DNA of 32,319 nucleotides from Haplosporangium gracile. Lineage: Eukaryota > Mortierellomycota > Mortierellomycetes > Mortierellales > Mortierellaceae. The DNA lies in assembly GCA_015499985.1 (NCBI GenBank), contig JAAAUF010000295.1, positions 1 through 32,319 of the forward strand. The letters run 5' to 3'. The position numbers and the translations under genes were made by a program. The notes beneath the pieces were generated by a model. That model made no database searches. It saw nothing but the letters and a program-made list of their open reading frames with translations, and was not told where the DNA came from. How positions within the stretch are numbered: position 1 is the first letter of the stretch; each line of letters starts with the position of its first letter. Shown here piece after piece: positions 9,275 to 20,055 of this stretch.

Positions 9275-11952
9275 CGTGGCTGCAGGACAATGGGCGCCAA
9301 AATGACATCATTGAAGTAAAGTCATCGTAGAACCCATCCCCACAATCCATCACTAATACGTGGTTTCGCACACGCGTAAAAAAATAGTCTAGGCTCGGGC
9401 CGATTTGCCCCTCCCGCCCTGATCCTGACTGGGAACTGTGGAAGCCCACTTGCGATGTGGCGGGGCACGGCTGAAAGAGAAGCTGCTTGCTTGCCGCCGC
9501 GGTGCTGCTTGCTGCCGTGTTGCTTGAACTCGTGCTGGGATTCGCCATCCATGGGTACGTTCCATCTGCTGCAAGCAGCTGCAGGTGCTCGGGCCTCTCG
9601 AAGTCCTTGAGCCGGTGTAGGACAATCTCGCACATGTTCTGAGCGGCCATCACGTCGCGATGGTAGTACTGTTTGCAACCGTAGCAGTAGAACCTCCGAA
9701 GAGTCACTTGTGCAATAAACTCTGTATACCTTGAGCACTTCTTCGACGTATAGTACAGATAATGCCGACCACCACGTAGCCTAGGGAGCGCACCTAACCA
9801 TTGAGAGTTAAAGAGTATGTTAGTATTTGACTCTTGAATTGTATCAGCGGTGTTATCAAAAACGTCGATGACAAAGACTTACCATTCTGATGAAGTACGA
9901 GAGGAATGTAGAATGAAGTGATGACAGTTTGGAGTTGCTGGAGAACTGGCTCAGGCCAACTCCAATTAGGATGGGGTCCTTGTCCTTGTTATCCTCGATT
10001 CGTCGACCAAGACTCCCTCCTACAACATTTAGCAGCCTCTCAGCAAGGGCCTGGTATTCTGCGTGCTTAGCTCGTACCATATCCCAGCCATGCTCCTTGT
10101 AGCGATTGTCATCCCCAGCATATAAATTCTTTAGACGTGTCTCGACCAGCTCCAGCTCCTCCATATAGTTGATGACGCTCGCTGACTGTCCTTTCAGGGG
10201 TGGCAAACGGGTCTCCATATCGGCAACAGACTCTTCTTCGCCTTCACGAATCACTGCCTTGTCGTTCTCGAGCCACCTACGATGTCTAAATACTGGCTGG
10301 TAGACCGCCTTCTGCTTGACGGCTAGATTGTAGAAGGGAGGCTTGGATGAGTCACCACGCGGATCCATTACTGGGCCATGAACGGGAGTCGAGACCAGAT
10401 CTGGCGCTGGGGATGGATCGGTCATCAATTCAGCTGTTGCCTCCTGACAAGACATGATGACACCCTCCATACATGAACCCCCAATCGCTTTGTCCTTGCC
10501 CTTGCCTTCCTCGATTACATCCTTGGGCAAATATGAAAATCCCCCGACCACACAGGCTTGTCCTCCATCCAGAGTAATGACCTTCGTGTCATCTATGTCC
10601 TTCCCTGGTCACAGCTTGTCGATATCCTCCTTGATTTTGATGACATTGCGGATCTCGGGGAGATGATAGTCAGACCCAGCAACAGTTGTAGTCAGCCTTG
10701 GAGGAAGATCATCCTCGGGTAATCTCCTGAACCGCGCATCCTGATGTTTCTCGAAGCTTGAAGGCCAAGATCTGCATTCGGAATCCGTCCGTCCGTATCG
10801 ATCCATGGGGTATGTAGTACTTCTGGCGATAGTCCTTGGGTTTGGTCCGCTCGACAAACTGAAAGTGATTCCGAATCTCACTCAAGGACCGAAGATAGAT
10901 CGCTATGCGGTGTTCAGTTTTGCGCTTCTGTTGGTTCGACAGGCCGGTGGGACCGATGTCGCAGACAAAGTGCTTAATTATAAAGTCGGGCTCCTTTGCA
11001 TCGATCCAGGCTTCAAGATCATTTGTGGATGTGACAGTTACAGGCTCGTCCTGGTCCAATGAAGCTAAGTTGAGCAGATTCTGCTTCAACAAGTCTCTCT
11101 TCCAAAAGAAAAGGGATGGGTCCCTTTTTGCAAAGGTTACAAAATCCCTGTTGCGACGACGTGATGGGAACGATCCGCCACCTGTTTGGGATCATCTCGT
11201 TGAGGGCGATATAATTTTCCGCTACTGATATGTTTTCCTGAATCTTAAAGTCGATGTACGTTTTCCTTCATAGCGCTGACCTACAATTTTTTTTAAAAAA
11301 AAGTATCAGTTATATGTTTGTTTGTAGCGATGACCTTCAGTAGCGTAATGGTCAATGGGGAATCGTATCTTTACCTTATTTTACAACAAATGGGTTTCAT
11401 TACAATAATGCTTCTTGAGTTCCACCAAAAGCTGACCAGCCATGGACCGCACCAGACTGTTCGGAGTGAATGGCATCCTGACATTGATCTCGCTTTGATT
11501 CCAAGAAACATCAAATAGTTCAAGATCGATCAAGCTACCGATAAACTTGTCCACTGCTTTTCAAATTGTAGAGTTCTTCTTAAGAAGATTATCCGAGTAC
11601 AGGTAGATCAAGAAGACCCAAGGAATTGCGTACATTTGTCGGCCTTCTCATCAAGATTTGATTGGTCTGTATCCTTCTGGCCGTCGTCGAGTCCATCATC
11701 TCCGTCATCCTTAGGCTTGACTCTCTCGCAGAGATAATTCAGAACCACTTGTTCACCATCCGACACCGCTTCCCGTCTCGCCTTTAACCGATCAGACTCC
11801 GACAAAGCCTCGGCTTGTCGCGAACCTAGGGCGGGGCAGACAGGGCAGACGGGGATTGACCTTTCAGTTCTGGAGGGCGAACACAAAGGCAAAGACAGGA
11901 CAAGGGCAGAAGCCAAGGTGGGTTTAGGGTGTTTATTGGAGTTGTTGTTCAA
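9267..11952 (-). pseudogene. Decayed Fanzor (eukaryotic TnpB-like nuclease)
   Basis: Fanzors are RNA-guided RuvC nucleases carried by eukaryotic transposons. Reading down the minus strand, 11952-11634 codes a Cys-containing N-terminus, then 11553 onward gives VDKFIGSLIDLELFDVSW-type sequence after a GT..CAG intron. Pieces in shifting frames follow, including NYIALNEMIPNRWRI (about 11215-11170), DFVTFAKRDPSLFFWKRDLL and HGSIRTDGFRMQILAFKL. The RuvC-I segment is ITLDGGQACVVGGF with its Asp codon at 10567-10569. The RuvC-II region is ILIGVGLSQF..SLHSTFLSYF. An intron (9882-9794) leads to RSLGYVVVG, then YYTSKKCSRY, FYCYGC and HRDVMAAQN, the zinc ribbon and RuvC-III with Asp at 9654-9656. Breaks seen: TGA at 10609-10611, a TAA at 11381-11383 unless spliced out, and frame changes near 11180, 10755 and 9756. 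The zinc ribbon has lost one Cys. The Ser/Ala-rich tail runs to a stop at 9267. Spliceosomal introns argue against bacterial contamination. Family assignment rests on motif recognition, not a search. Confidence 0.78.
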
Positions 11953-12144
11953 GTTACTAAGTGAAGAACTAAACTAAGAGAGAAACTACGACTACTTGTA
12001 CTAAAAGGAACGGCTATCTGTGTCGGATGAATATGTCTGTGCGTGTATGTATGTGTTGTGAGCGTTTTAATTATTTTTGGTCCAACGATTTCATTATTTT
12101 GTCGCCACCATGAATGATGGCAAAACAATGGTGGCAAAACAAAG

Positions 12145-12440
12145 CTAGTGGACGCGACAATGACCATCCTCCTCCTTGAACGAAGAGAACTCAATAATGC
12201 TGATTCCTGGTATCTGTTCGAGAGCAAAGAAGTAACTCGTCGATCCTTTTGACTTAATCTTGGAAAGCATGTCGTGACGGTCCTTGGAAGCTCGATTGGT
12301 GCTGTGATAGGCGATGCGCAGATCACTCGCCGGCGCTTGCCCCAGGAGACAAATCACTAACTTGCTTGCAGTCCGTTCTGGTGCTCCCAAGACGCGATCC
12401 TCTAAAGCTCGCCTAGCAACCACATCTGCGCGCATGGGGG
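12145..12440 (-). pseudogene. Out-of-frame continuation of the WRKY-GCM1-type gene
   Basis: Immediately beyond the zinc module of the neighbouring upstream frame, a different frame reads MRADVVARRALEDRV, then PERTASKLVICLLGQ and a segment with an RIAYHSTNRASKDRH motif, to a TAG at 12145. This looks like real protein: helical, charged, and of the kind that follows HxGxHxH zinc modules in transposon-related proteins. Removing one base from the five-C run at 12440-12436 would join the two frames. I therefore read it as a single-base frameshift, either a genuine mutation or a sequencing error in a homopolymer. Confidence 0.45.
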
Positions 12441-13761
12441 AGAGGTTTTGCATGGTTATGCGTTCCGCGGTGATGAAGCATGACCTGCATGCGGGAGTGA
12501 TAATAAAGTGATACCATGGAGGCGAGACAACGACTCCACACCAGCTCACACTTGTGGACGAAGCACTTTCGAACTGGGGGTCGAGGGGCTGAGTTCTTGT
12601 TCTTCCCAACAAGTGGAGATCTGGGACGCTCTACGAAATCGCAGTAAGGGCACCGATACACGCCCAAACAGAGCTTCTCGACAATGTCAACTCGCTCAAG
12701 ACTGACCTCAACTGTAGGAGCACCCGTCGACTGTTTACGATTGCGAGCGGAAACGGTCTGGTACGTTTTGCTGTCGGCCTTCAGGAGTCCTCGGCGCGGA
12801 CAAACCTTGACCTCGCGGTCACTTCTTACAACCGCCTTAAATGACTGAAGATGAAGACAAGCCCACCCAATAGACTTTGCTCGAAAAACTTGGTTTTCGG
12901 AAAGAACCTGCAGCGTTTCAATGACATCGCCATTTGGGTATTCATAACAGGACTCGTAGTTATACTCGGAGGTGTAAGGATTCACTGGCAAAGTGTTGAC
13001 TGCAGTAGATAGACCAGGCTCAGCCGTTTCCTGCGCCAAACCATCAGACGTCGAGGATGTCACAAGAGGGACCATACCAGACGTATTCGAGTTGGGAGTA
13101 GTCGGTCTATCACTACTGCGGCGATCCTTCAAAGTCATAGAGTGAATATGTTAGTGGTTGCGTATAATGTAACTTATACAAACGCTGCCATAAAGATGTT
13201 GTCAAATACCTTGTACAAAGTCTCCATCTCACTGTCAGTATCGGTTTCACAACCGTCATGGCCTAAGTTGCTGACGGTCAGCAATCCAGATGAGTCTGGG
13301 ACCTGCTCAGACAAATGCGGTCCAATACCATGCCGCATAGGGGGATTAGTCAGGATAGATGCATCCTAGTATAATGAACAGTATGAGTCAGTGGCCATTT
13401 TCATAGAGTTGTTGCAGCTAAATTATTTATACATTCAACTGACCTCGCACTCGGCTGCGTACGTCTCCATGGAGCATATAAGACTTGGCGCGGAATCTGA
13501 CCGAGCAGCAGAACTGCATTTGTGGTTGCAACAAGGCGGAGATGACCAATGAGTGGCATCTATCTAAATAAGTAAAAGGTGAACGTGTTTCAGGAGTAGG
13601 AGATTCTTTGAGCATAGAAAGAGTTATCAAGGTACCGTTCTTTTTCCCGTTATTACCTTAGATATTTGGGCTGCCATTTCTTCTCGGACCGTTTTGGCAA
13701 CCTCTGCCTTTAACGCTTTCATAATTCGGCTAATAGCGGCAGAGAATACTTGGTCTTCCAT
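12413..13761 (-). CDS. Protein with WRKY-GCM1-type zinc module, possibly transposon-derived
   Basis: Four exons on the minus strand, 13761-13657, 13563-13444, 13365-13210 and 13126-12413, join in phase 0 to give 364 aa. The N-terminal exon begins MEDQVFSAAISRIMKAL and is a charged helix. The middle is Ser/Thr-rich without a recognised domain. Residues about 210-352 look like the GCM/WRKY/FLYWCH zinc-finger superfamily: SIGWACLHLQSFKAVVRSDR, LCLGVYRCPYC (C286 and C289), later Cys residues around RKCFVHKC, and a closing HHRGTHNHAKP (345-355). That superfamily contains both transcription factors and the DNA-binding ends of Mutator-like transposases. No DDE catalytic domain is visible. The stop follows the zinc module at once, and a plausible continuation lies one base out of frame, so the gene may be truncated. 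It lies 460 bp upstream of the Fanzor relic on the same strand, which suggests a shared mobile origin but does not prove it. Confidence 0.55.
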
Positions 13762-14215
13762 TGCTGTAGCGGGTGTTTATGTGCCGAGTGAGAAGAAGGA
13801 AAAGAATCGTTGCTGAACGAGCCAAAAGAATGGGGCAGAAAACACACTAAAATTCAGTGGCTTGTTGAATTTTAGTTTACATCACACTAAAAGAAACAGG
13901 CACTTGGTTTTCACACTAGAGGCTTTCACGGCACTCAAGTGCCATTTGTGACGTGACAAAAATTCAGAGAGGTGAGCAGATTTCGAAATTTAAGGGGCGT
14001 TTCACACTATTCCCATGTAAAAGGAGCGAGCAAGAGACCAAAATATCGGTCGCTCACCCATCCTCACAGCTCTGTTAGAAGCCAGATTGCAGTTCTGCTT
14101 TTTCAAAAGTGATCTCATTTTTCCCATTCTTCCAATCGCTTTGTTTGCAGACGGACAGGACTCCCTCATCAACAACATCACAGGATCGGGATACCAAAGA
14201 ACAACCACTTCAACC
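13762..14215. promoter_or_regulatory. Divergent intergenic region with short repeats
   Basis: This 454-bp gap separates the minus-strand WRKY-GCM1-type gene from NIC96. It holds a hairpin with 11-nt arms (13847-13857 and 13867-13877), four scattered copies of CACACTA (near 13844, 13884, 13913 and 14003), a GGCACT-CA-AGTGCC hairpin at 13930-13943, and two copies of AAAATTCAG. No gene is seen in it. Confidence 0.6.
13847..13877. repeat. Perfect inverted repeat, 11-nt arms, 9-nt loop
   Basis: ACTAAAATTCA at 13847-13857 is the exact reverse complement of TGAATTTTAGT at 13867-13877. It lies about 90 bp upstream of the start codon of the WRKY-GCM1-type gene. It could be a transcription-factor site, an RNA hairpin, or part of a transposon end; the sequence alone does not decide. 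Confidence 0.8.
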
Positions 14216-17200
14216 ATGGCATTATCTACCTTGGCTCAGCTTGCAGAGCAATCTAAGCAACTCACTAGCCACATCGGCGGTCTGCAGGTGCCCCAGATTA
14301 AGCGCGGCATCGATCAGATCGAGAGTCAATCGCGCAAGCTCGCCGCTAAGACCTCCAAGCCCACCGATGGCACCGACAACAAGGGGTATGTGAAGAAAGA
14401 GACAGCAGTACACGTCTGAACTGTCTCCTTCCTGCCTTGTCATTAGACTGGGACGATACGCGAACACGCGAATGGAGCACAGTCAAAGCTAAACTTAGAC
14501 GTTCGCGTTTTTTTTATTTGTTGATTTTCGATAGACAGTTTTTCCTTGCTAAGGGGGGCATCGACGCCAATGTGATGAATACAACCCTCAACTCTATTAA
14601 CTTGAAGTCAACATTCGAGCCCTTCCAGCCCATTCACGATACCGACACCGAGGTATGAACTCTTTTCAGGATCACAGAAACGTTGGAGTTGGGAATCACT
14701 TTATTCCTCTTTGCTACGCCACCACTTTTTTTTCTGACTTGCTTATTGTCATTACTTCCACAAATAGTCATTTTTGAGGCATCAACATGAACAGATCATT
14801 ATCAACACTATTGATGAGAGCAGACGCGAGGTAGAATATCTGCCCCCCGGAGAAACATCTTTTTGCCCTTCTTTCGCCTTTAACTGCATGACCTTGGAGA
14901 ATAGGATGACTAACAGTGTCCGTGTGTTCACACCTTTTGTTCATTTGTGATTTAGACCGTCATGGATTTCGACTCGAACTTTGAGACTTCGTTGAACTAC
15001 GACTGGGAGCGTACTAAGAAGAGAATTTTTGAGGAGCTCGGACAGCATCAAGGATCGGAAGCTGATTTGGGACAGTCGACTCGCTCCTTTCGTGGCGATG
15101 CTAGCTTGGCCCAGTCTCAAAGCGTATGTTTAAATTTCATGAAGGACTTGAGTCAGCAGGACTATACGGAATTTTGGCTTTTATTTTTGCATGGAAACCA
15201 CAACATAGAACATTGTGGTTGACCGTGCATATCACAACCATCATTTTCCATTATAGGGCGCGTATACCCCGGGATTCGCGCAGAATACAGCCTCCTTGGA
15301 TGTGATTTTCAGCAAGCTTAAGCCTTACTACAAGGTCGTTCATGATCTCTGCGAGGCACGTTTGCAAGGACCTGCTTTCCCCTTGGCCAACAGCTTTGTC
15401 GATGCTTCCCGTTTGGCCCACAAGGACCAGGTGAGTGCTTTATTTCAGGAATATGCAGGAAACTGCCGTATTTTGGGATCACATCGGTGACTTGATTCTC
15501 ATTTTTCCTACGCTTCATTGATATTAGCCCAACCCAAAGATTCAGGAAACATGGGAGCTATTGGCGTCTGCATTGGGCGAACAGGAGTTGAGAAACGGAC
15601 GGTTCCAGAGCATGGCGTTGAAAGAGCGCGTTTACGCCAACGCTTATTTGATGTCACCTTATAGGAGCCCAGCTGCCGCACTCTTGCGTGATCGTCTTAT
15701 TAAGGGATCCAAGAACTTCTTGGAAAAGCAGTTCATGGCCCATATTGATGCATCCGTAAAAGAAAACCCAGCAGAGGCCAATCTCGGAGGCGTCCCATCA
15801 CTTCTCAACACCATCCGCGCCTTTGTTCAGCTCAAATATCTTCGATACGGGTCGTGGTCTCAGCCCAACCTCGAGGTAAGGGTCGAAGGATCTTTACAAA
15901 CAGAATGAAAAGCAGCGTCTATTGTGTTTACCAAACTATTTTGCGTGATCATTATGCTCCTAGATTGTGAACGGGCAGGCGGTGTGGGCTCAGATCTACT
16001 ATCTTTTCAGGACCGGTCATGTCCAGGATGCGCTCCAGTTTGCACGAGATAACGAGTTGAATTTGAACCCTGCAGACCGCAACTTTGTCTCGTACCTGAA
16101 CGCTTACTGGCAGAGCGAAGACCGCACATTGCCCTCAGTTTTGCAGGATCGACTCCGAACCGACTTTAACAACAGGATTCGTTATAGCTCCGACACTGTT
16201 GATCCATACAAACTGACGCTCTTCAAGATTATTGGCCAGTGTGAACTGACCAAGAGGACGACACCTGTCATTGGAGCCGTTGAGGACTTTATCTGGCTTC
16301 ATGTAAGCCTTTTATTTGCTACTTTGCATTCAAAAGGTTTAGCCATTCGCATTTTGTATAATATTTGTTGTGGCTCTTATGCTGACGAATTTCGCACTCC
16401 CTGTCGTCTGTATAGTTGTCGCTGATCCGTGAACCAAAGGACAATGCCGCCGCGGCTCACGAGAAATACGAGCTTGCAGACTTTCAGGCTCTTGTTCTTA
16501 AGTACGGACCCGCCCACTTCAACCCCAATGGCAACAACCCTCTTCAATACTTCCAAGTCCTCGTCCACTCTCAGCAGTTTGAACGGGTGCGTATGGTCAA
16601 GTGCTTGTTTTTGTCGTTATGAGTCAAAACTAGAGTAAGAAGCTAACAATCATATTTTTTCTTCCCTTTATGTACACTCAGGCTATCCATTACCTCTATT
16701 CTTTCAAGACATACGCACTCGAGACGGTCCACATGGCGATCGCGTTGACATACTATGGATTGTTGCGCATCCCATCGGTACATCGCGTGTCCGACCCTAA
16801 CCCCTTCTCAACGACGAAGGACGCTCAAGGACACGAGGTGTCACACTTTAATTTTACCCACCTGATCCACTATCAGGCCCGCATTATTGCTGAGCGTTAC
16901 CCGACCGAGGCACTCTCATATTTGTATCAAATCTGTTTGAATACGGATCTGACACCAGCGATCAACCAGGAGCAGATTGGACTCTGCCACAGCTACATCC
17001 AGGAGTTGGTTCTTCAGGCCAAGGACTACTCGACTCTTCTCGGCTCTACTACGCACGGCATCAAGACTCCTGGTGTGATTGAAAGGTACCTCCCATTGAT
17101 CAAGATTGCCAACAGCGGCCAATTTGTCAAGGATATCACGATTGCCGCAGCGAAGAGCAAGGCCAAGGAAGGACGCGTTGAGGATGCGATTCAGTTGTAC

Positions 17201-17874
17201 AGCATTGCCGAGTCGTATAACCAGGTGGTGGAGCTTTTGAACCGTCAGTTGGCCGAATTTGTGTCGAATCCCGGTCTTGCCAGCACAGGAGAGACAGGTG
17301 TCAACATTCCAGCTATTCGTCGGTTGATTAACGAGTATGAGAGCAATCCCAAGGTCAGGCAGCAGATCATGTCTAAGAACTTGACGACGTGCGACATTTT
17401 GCTCAAGTTGGTCGAGTTTACAGAGCGGTATGATCGTGCTAAGTACGAGGCAGCGATCGCGACGATTGAGGAGTTGGGCTTGATTCCTTTGGAGGCTGAT
17501 ATGGGACAGATTGCCAAGAAGGCGGGTGAGTTCCAGGCCTTGGATGAGTGTGTGGCAAGAAACCTTCCCGATATCCTCCTCAAGACCATGGACAGTCTCT
17601 ACAGGCAGTATCAGATCCTCAAGAACTCGCCCTACGATGATGCCGGCCGCCGGGATGTAAGTATCGCACTGTCATGTCATGTTGAAATGAGAGTTGCTTG
17701 TGATAAGTTGTTGTTCATTCGTACTAACTCTGCTGTGTGTTTTCCAAATAGTCGATTGCTATGTTAAAGAGAAGGGCAAGGACACTGATGATGTTTGCTG
17801 GATCGATCAAGTTCAGGATGCCTGCCGACGCATACGCTCAGTTGAACCGCCTTGATGTTATGATTGTCGCCTAG
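14216..17874 (+). CDS. NIC96: Nucleoporin Nic96/Nup93
   Basis: This is a structural linker nucleoporin of the inner ring of the nuclear pore. Ten exons (14216-14385, 14535-14652, 14795-14830, 14956-15123, 15257-15430, 15528-15875, 15964-16302, 16416-16586, 16682-17656, 17752-17874) join in frame to 873 aa; yeast Nic96 is 839. The N-terminal ~60 residues are a helical Gln/Ser segment beginning MALSTLAQLAEQSKQL, the part that docks to the Nsp1 complex in yeast. Family signatures follow: INLKSTFEPFQPIHDTD, then DFDSNFETSLNYDWE, and the long alpha-solenoid with VNGQAVWAQIYYLFRTGH and AIALTYYGLLRIP. Most introns are phase 0 and 80-145 nt; exon 3 has only 36 nt and would be easy to miss. The context of the start codon (ACCATGG) is strong. 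The first intron is phase 2. Confidence 0.95.
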
Positions 17875-18120
17875 AAGGGTTGATGTCTCTACATGGTAAA
17901 AGCCTGAACTAAGCGTTGGCTTTTTACTTTGCACAACAGAAACAAAAAAAAATACACGTATTATCACACACAAACCCAATTATCCCGAGGTTATTGGCTA
18001 CATACGGCGCGTATTTGTCGCTGTTGATGTAGTTCACCTACATAGTTGTTGACGACGTCAATTGTCCATTCTCCAATCCTCAAGTGTCCATTCTCCAATG
18101 CTCAAGTGTCCCTGTGCCCA
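17875..18120 (+). other. Nic96 3' region
   Basis: The stretch after the Nic96 stop codon is AT-rich and holds no gene. It ends in a 22-bp tandem repeat (18063-18084 and 18085-18106, followed by the first bases of a third copy) directly before the assembly gap. Confidence 0.5.
18063..18114. repeat. 22-bp tandem repeat beside the gap
   Basis: Two copies of a 22-bp unit starting TGTCCATTCTCCAAT differ at one base, and a third copy begins at 18107 before breaking off. The run of N starts a few bases later, so the array probably continues into the gap. Confidence 0.8.
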
Positions 18121-18262
18121 NNNNNNNNNNNNNNNNNNNNNNNNNNNNNNNNNNNNNNNNNNNNNNNNNNNNNNNNNNNNNNNNNNNNNNNNNNNNNNNN
18201 NNNNNNNNNNNNNNNNNNNNNNNNNNNNNNNNNNNNNNNNNNNNNNNNNNNNNNNNNNNNNN
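18121..18262. other. Assembly gap (142 N)
   Basis: The sequence is unknown here. It is bounded on the left by a tandem repeat and on the right by a poly-A run, both of which hinder assembly, so the true length may differ from the number of N shown. Reading frames that cross it are meaningless. Confidence 0.99.
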
Positions 18263-20055
18263 AAAAAAAAAAAGCGTCAAACTTTGAAATAATTTCCGAA
18301 TCCCGAGATGTTCCTTTTGCAAGGGGAAGAAGGAGACTCTCCCCACGGCCCCCTTTCCCCTCCTTTACTTCCCCTCGCTTGAGCTCTCGTCTTGACCCTT
18401 CGTTGTTGTTTTCCCACTCTCTCAACAGAGCAAGCGTGATACTTTTTTTTTTCCTTTTTTTTTGTTCAACCCAGTTTTGTCGAAGAGAAGAAAGAGGTTT
18501 TGTTTGTCCGGAAAGTGGAAAAGCGCACGAGACATAGAAGCGCTCCACTCATCAAGTGTATTTTTTATAGCAATACGGACACAACCAAAGAAAGATCTAA
18601 CGAACTTTTCCGAACAGTTGTTCTTTCAACAATCCCTATCTTTTTGGGGCATGATCGATCGATCATGAACGTTCTTTTTATTTTTATTTTTTTATTTTTT
18701 ATTTTTAACGGTCATCTTCTTTGGTACATCCCAAGGATCCCGTTCGGATTGATCTTTATTAATGTTTATCATCCAATTTCCTCATGTTACGTCTTTTTTT
18801 TGTTCACTTCTTACTTGATAGAGTTATTTAGGCTCGAATAAAAAGTAATGACGATGAATGACGGCAGTAAGAAAGAAAATTGAGTATTCCATGGTTCTAT
18901 TGATGACGTGGGTGAGTATAGATGGTGGTTCTTGTATTCCTCTTCCAGTTTACAAGAACGAATGCTTGAGCTTCTTCGTTATTCCCAAGCAGAGGACCCT
19001 GGCGTTTTCTATTGTGTAATTCCTGCTTAGCCTCGTTGGAGCTGCTAGTTAGCAGTAACAATGGGAAAGATCGGAGGGCGCCAGCATTGGAGGCATTGCT
19101 TGATGATCGCATTCAGCAATTGAAGGAGGTTGAGAGAAGAACAAGGGTGACCGTATCAAATCGGCCCGGAATAGGAAGGGATGGCAAAGTGTAGGTGGGC
19201 GAAGTGGAGAAATTGGAAGGGGAGTTGGAAGGGTTGATGATAGGGAATAATCTCATCGGGTATCTCAGGAGCAAAGGGAGCAACGAAGAGGAAGCTAAAG
19301 TAGCGAGAGTAAGACAGTCGACTGAATAGCGAGCGATCAAGTGAAGGGTGGATATGTGATGAATTAAAGTGTGATTCAACTGATTTCAGGAACAGGGTGG
19401 GTGGGGCCAATGATAGATGGGCTTGAACGATGACTGGTTAGAATATGGGTTAGAGTGGCTGTCACTCACGCTAAGGGGAGTAGTGTAGCACTTGTTCTCT
19501 CGGACTTCTCAACTCTTACTCACAGACACTGACACTCCACCACTTGTAGCGGAACTGCCCGCTACGTATCTGACGTGGGGAATCATTGAATGAATCGAAT
19601 GCACATGACAATAGAATACAAGGGATCAAAAAAAGCAGGCACAACTTCCCTCTCCTCGTACTCGTAAACAGAGAAATAAAGGCGAAAAGACTATCTGGGG
19701 AACCAGGTCCCATGCGGAAGCGTTGTAGTGACGACTACCCTTAACTGGTCCTGAGTATATATATTTTCCTCTGACTCTCCCACTTTTGTCTTTTTACTTT
19801 TTTTCTTTTATATACTCTCCTCTCTTCTCTTCTCTTTTTTAACCTCATCCCTTCACCTTCATCCCTTCTCCTCCGCTCTCTTCTCTCTCTCACTCTCTCT
19901 CTTTGTATACTTCGGTTTCTTTTCTGCTTCGTTTTCCTTTTGCTGCAACTCTCTTTGTCTGTATAACACTTTAATCTCTTCTCACTACTCGAACAACGAC
20001 CAACAATCGCCTCTCCCACTTCCCTCACACCCCTAACTACACAACACATTACAAA
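18263..20055 (+). promoter_or_regulatory. Upstream region of the glutamine synthetase gene
   Basis: This 1.8-kb stretch shows no supported gene. Near its 3' end a TATA-like run lies at 19756-19764, followed by a long C/T-rich tract from about 19767 to 20040 leading to the start codon, a common layout for strongly expressed fungal genes. HGATAR-type GATA motifs occur at about 18817, 19236 and 19411 on the plus strand and at about 18637 and 19691 on the minus strand; GATA factors control nitrogen genes in fungi, but single sites are common by chance. An 18-bp perfect palindrome, CATGATCGATCGATCATG, lies at 18650-18667. Confidence 0.5.

Noticed and set aside
9267..11952. Bacterial TnpB insertion or contamination
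   Set aside because: A clear GTAAGT..TAG intron in phase, and a position between two intron-bearing fungal genes, argue for a eukaryotic Fanzor.
12406..12430. Mini-intron restoring the WRKY-GCM1-type frame
   Set aside because: The only nearby GT..AG stretch is 11 nt, too short for splicing, and its removal gives the wrong frame.
18046..18548. Open frames across the gap
   Set aside because: They consist mostly of unknown bases.
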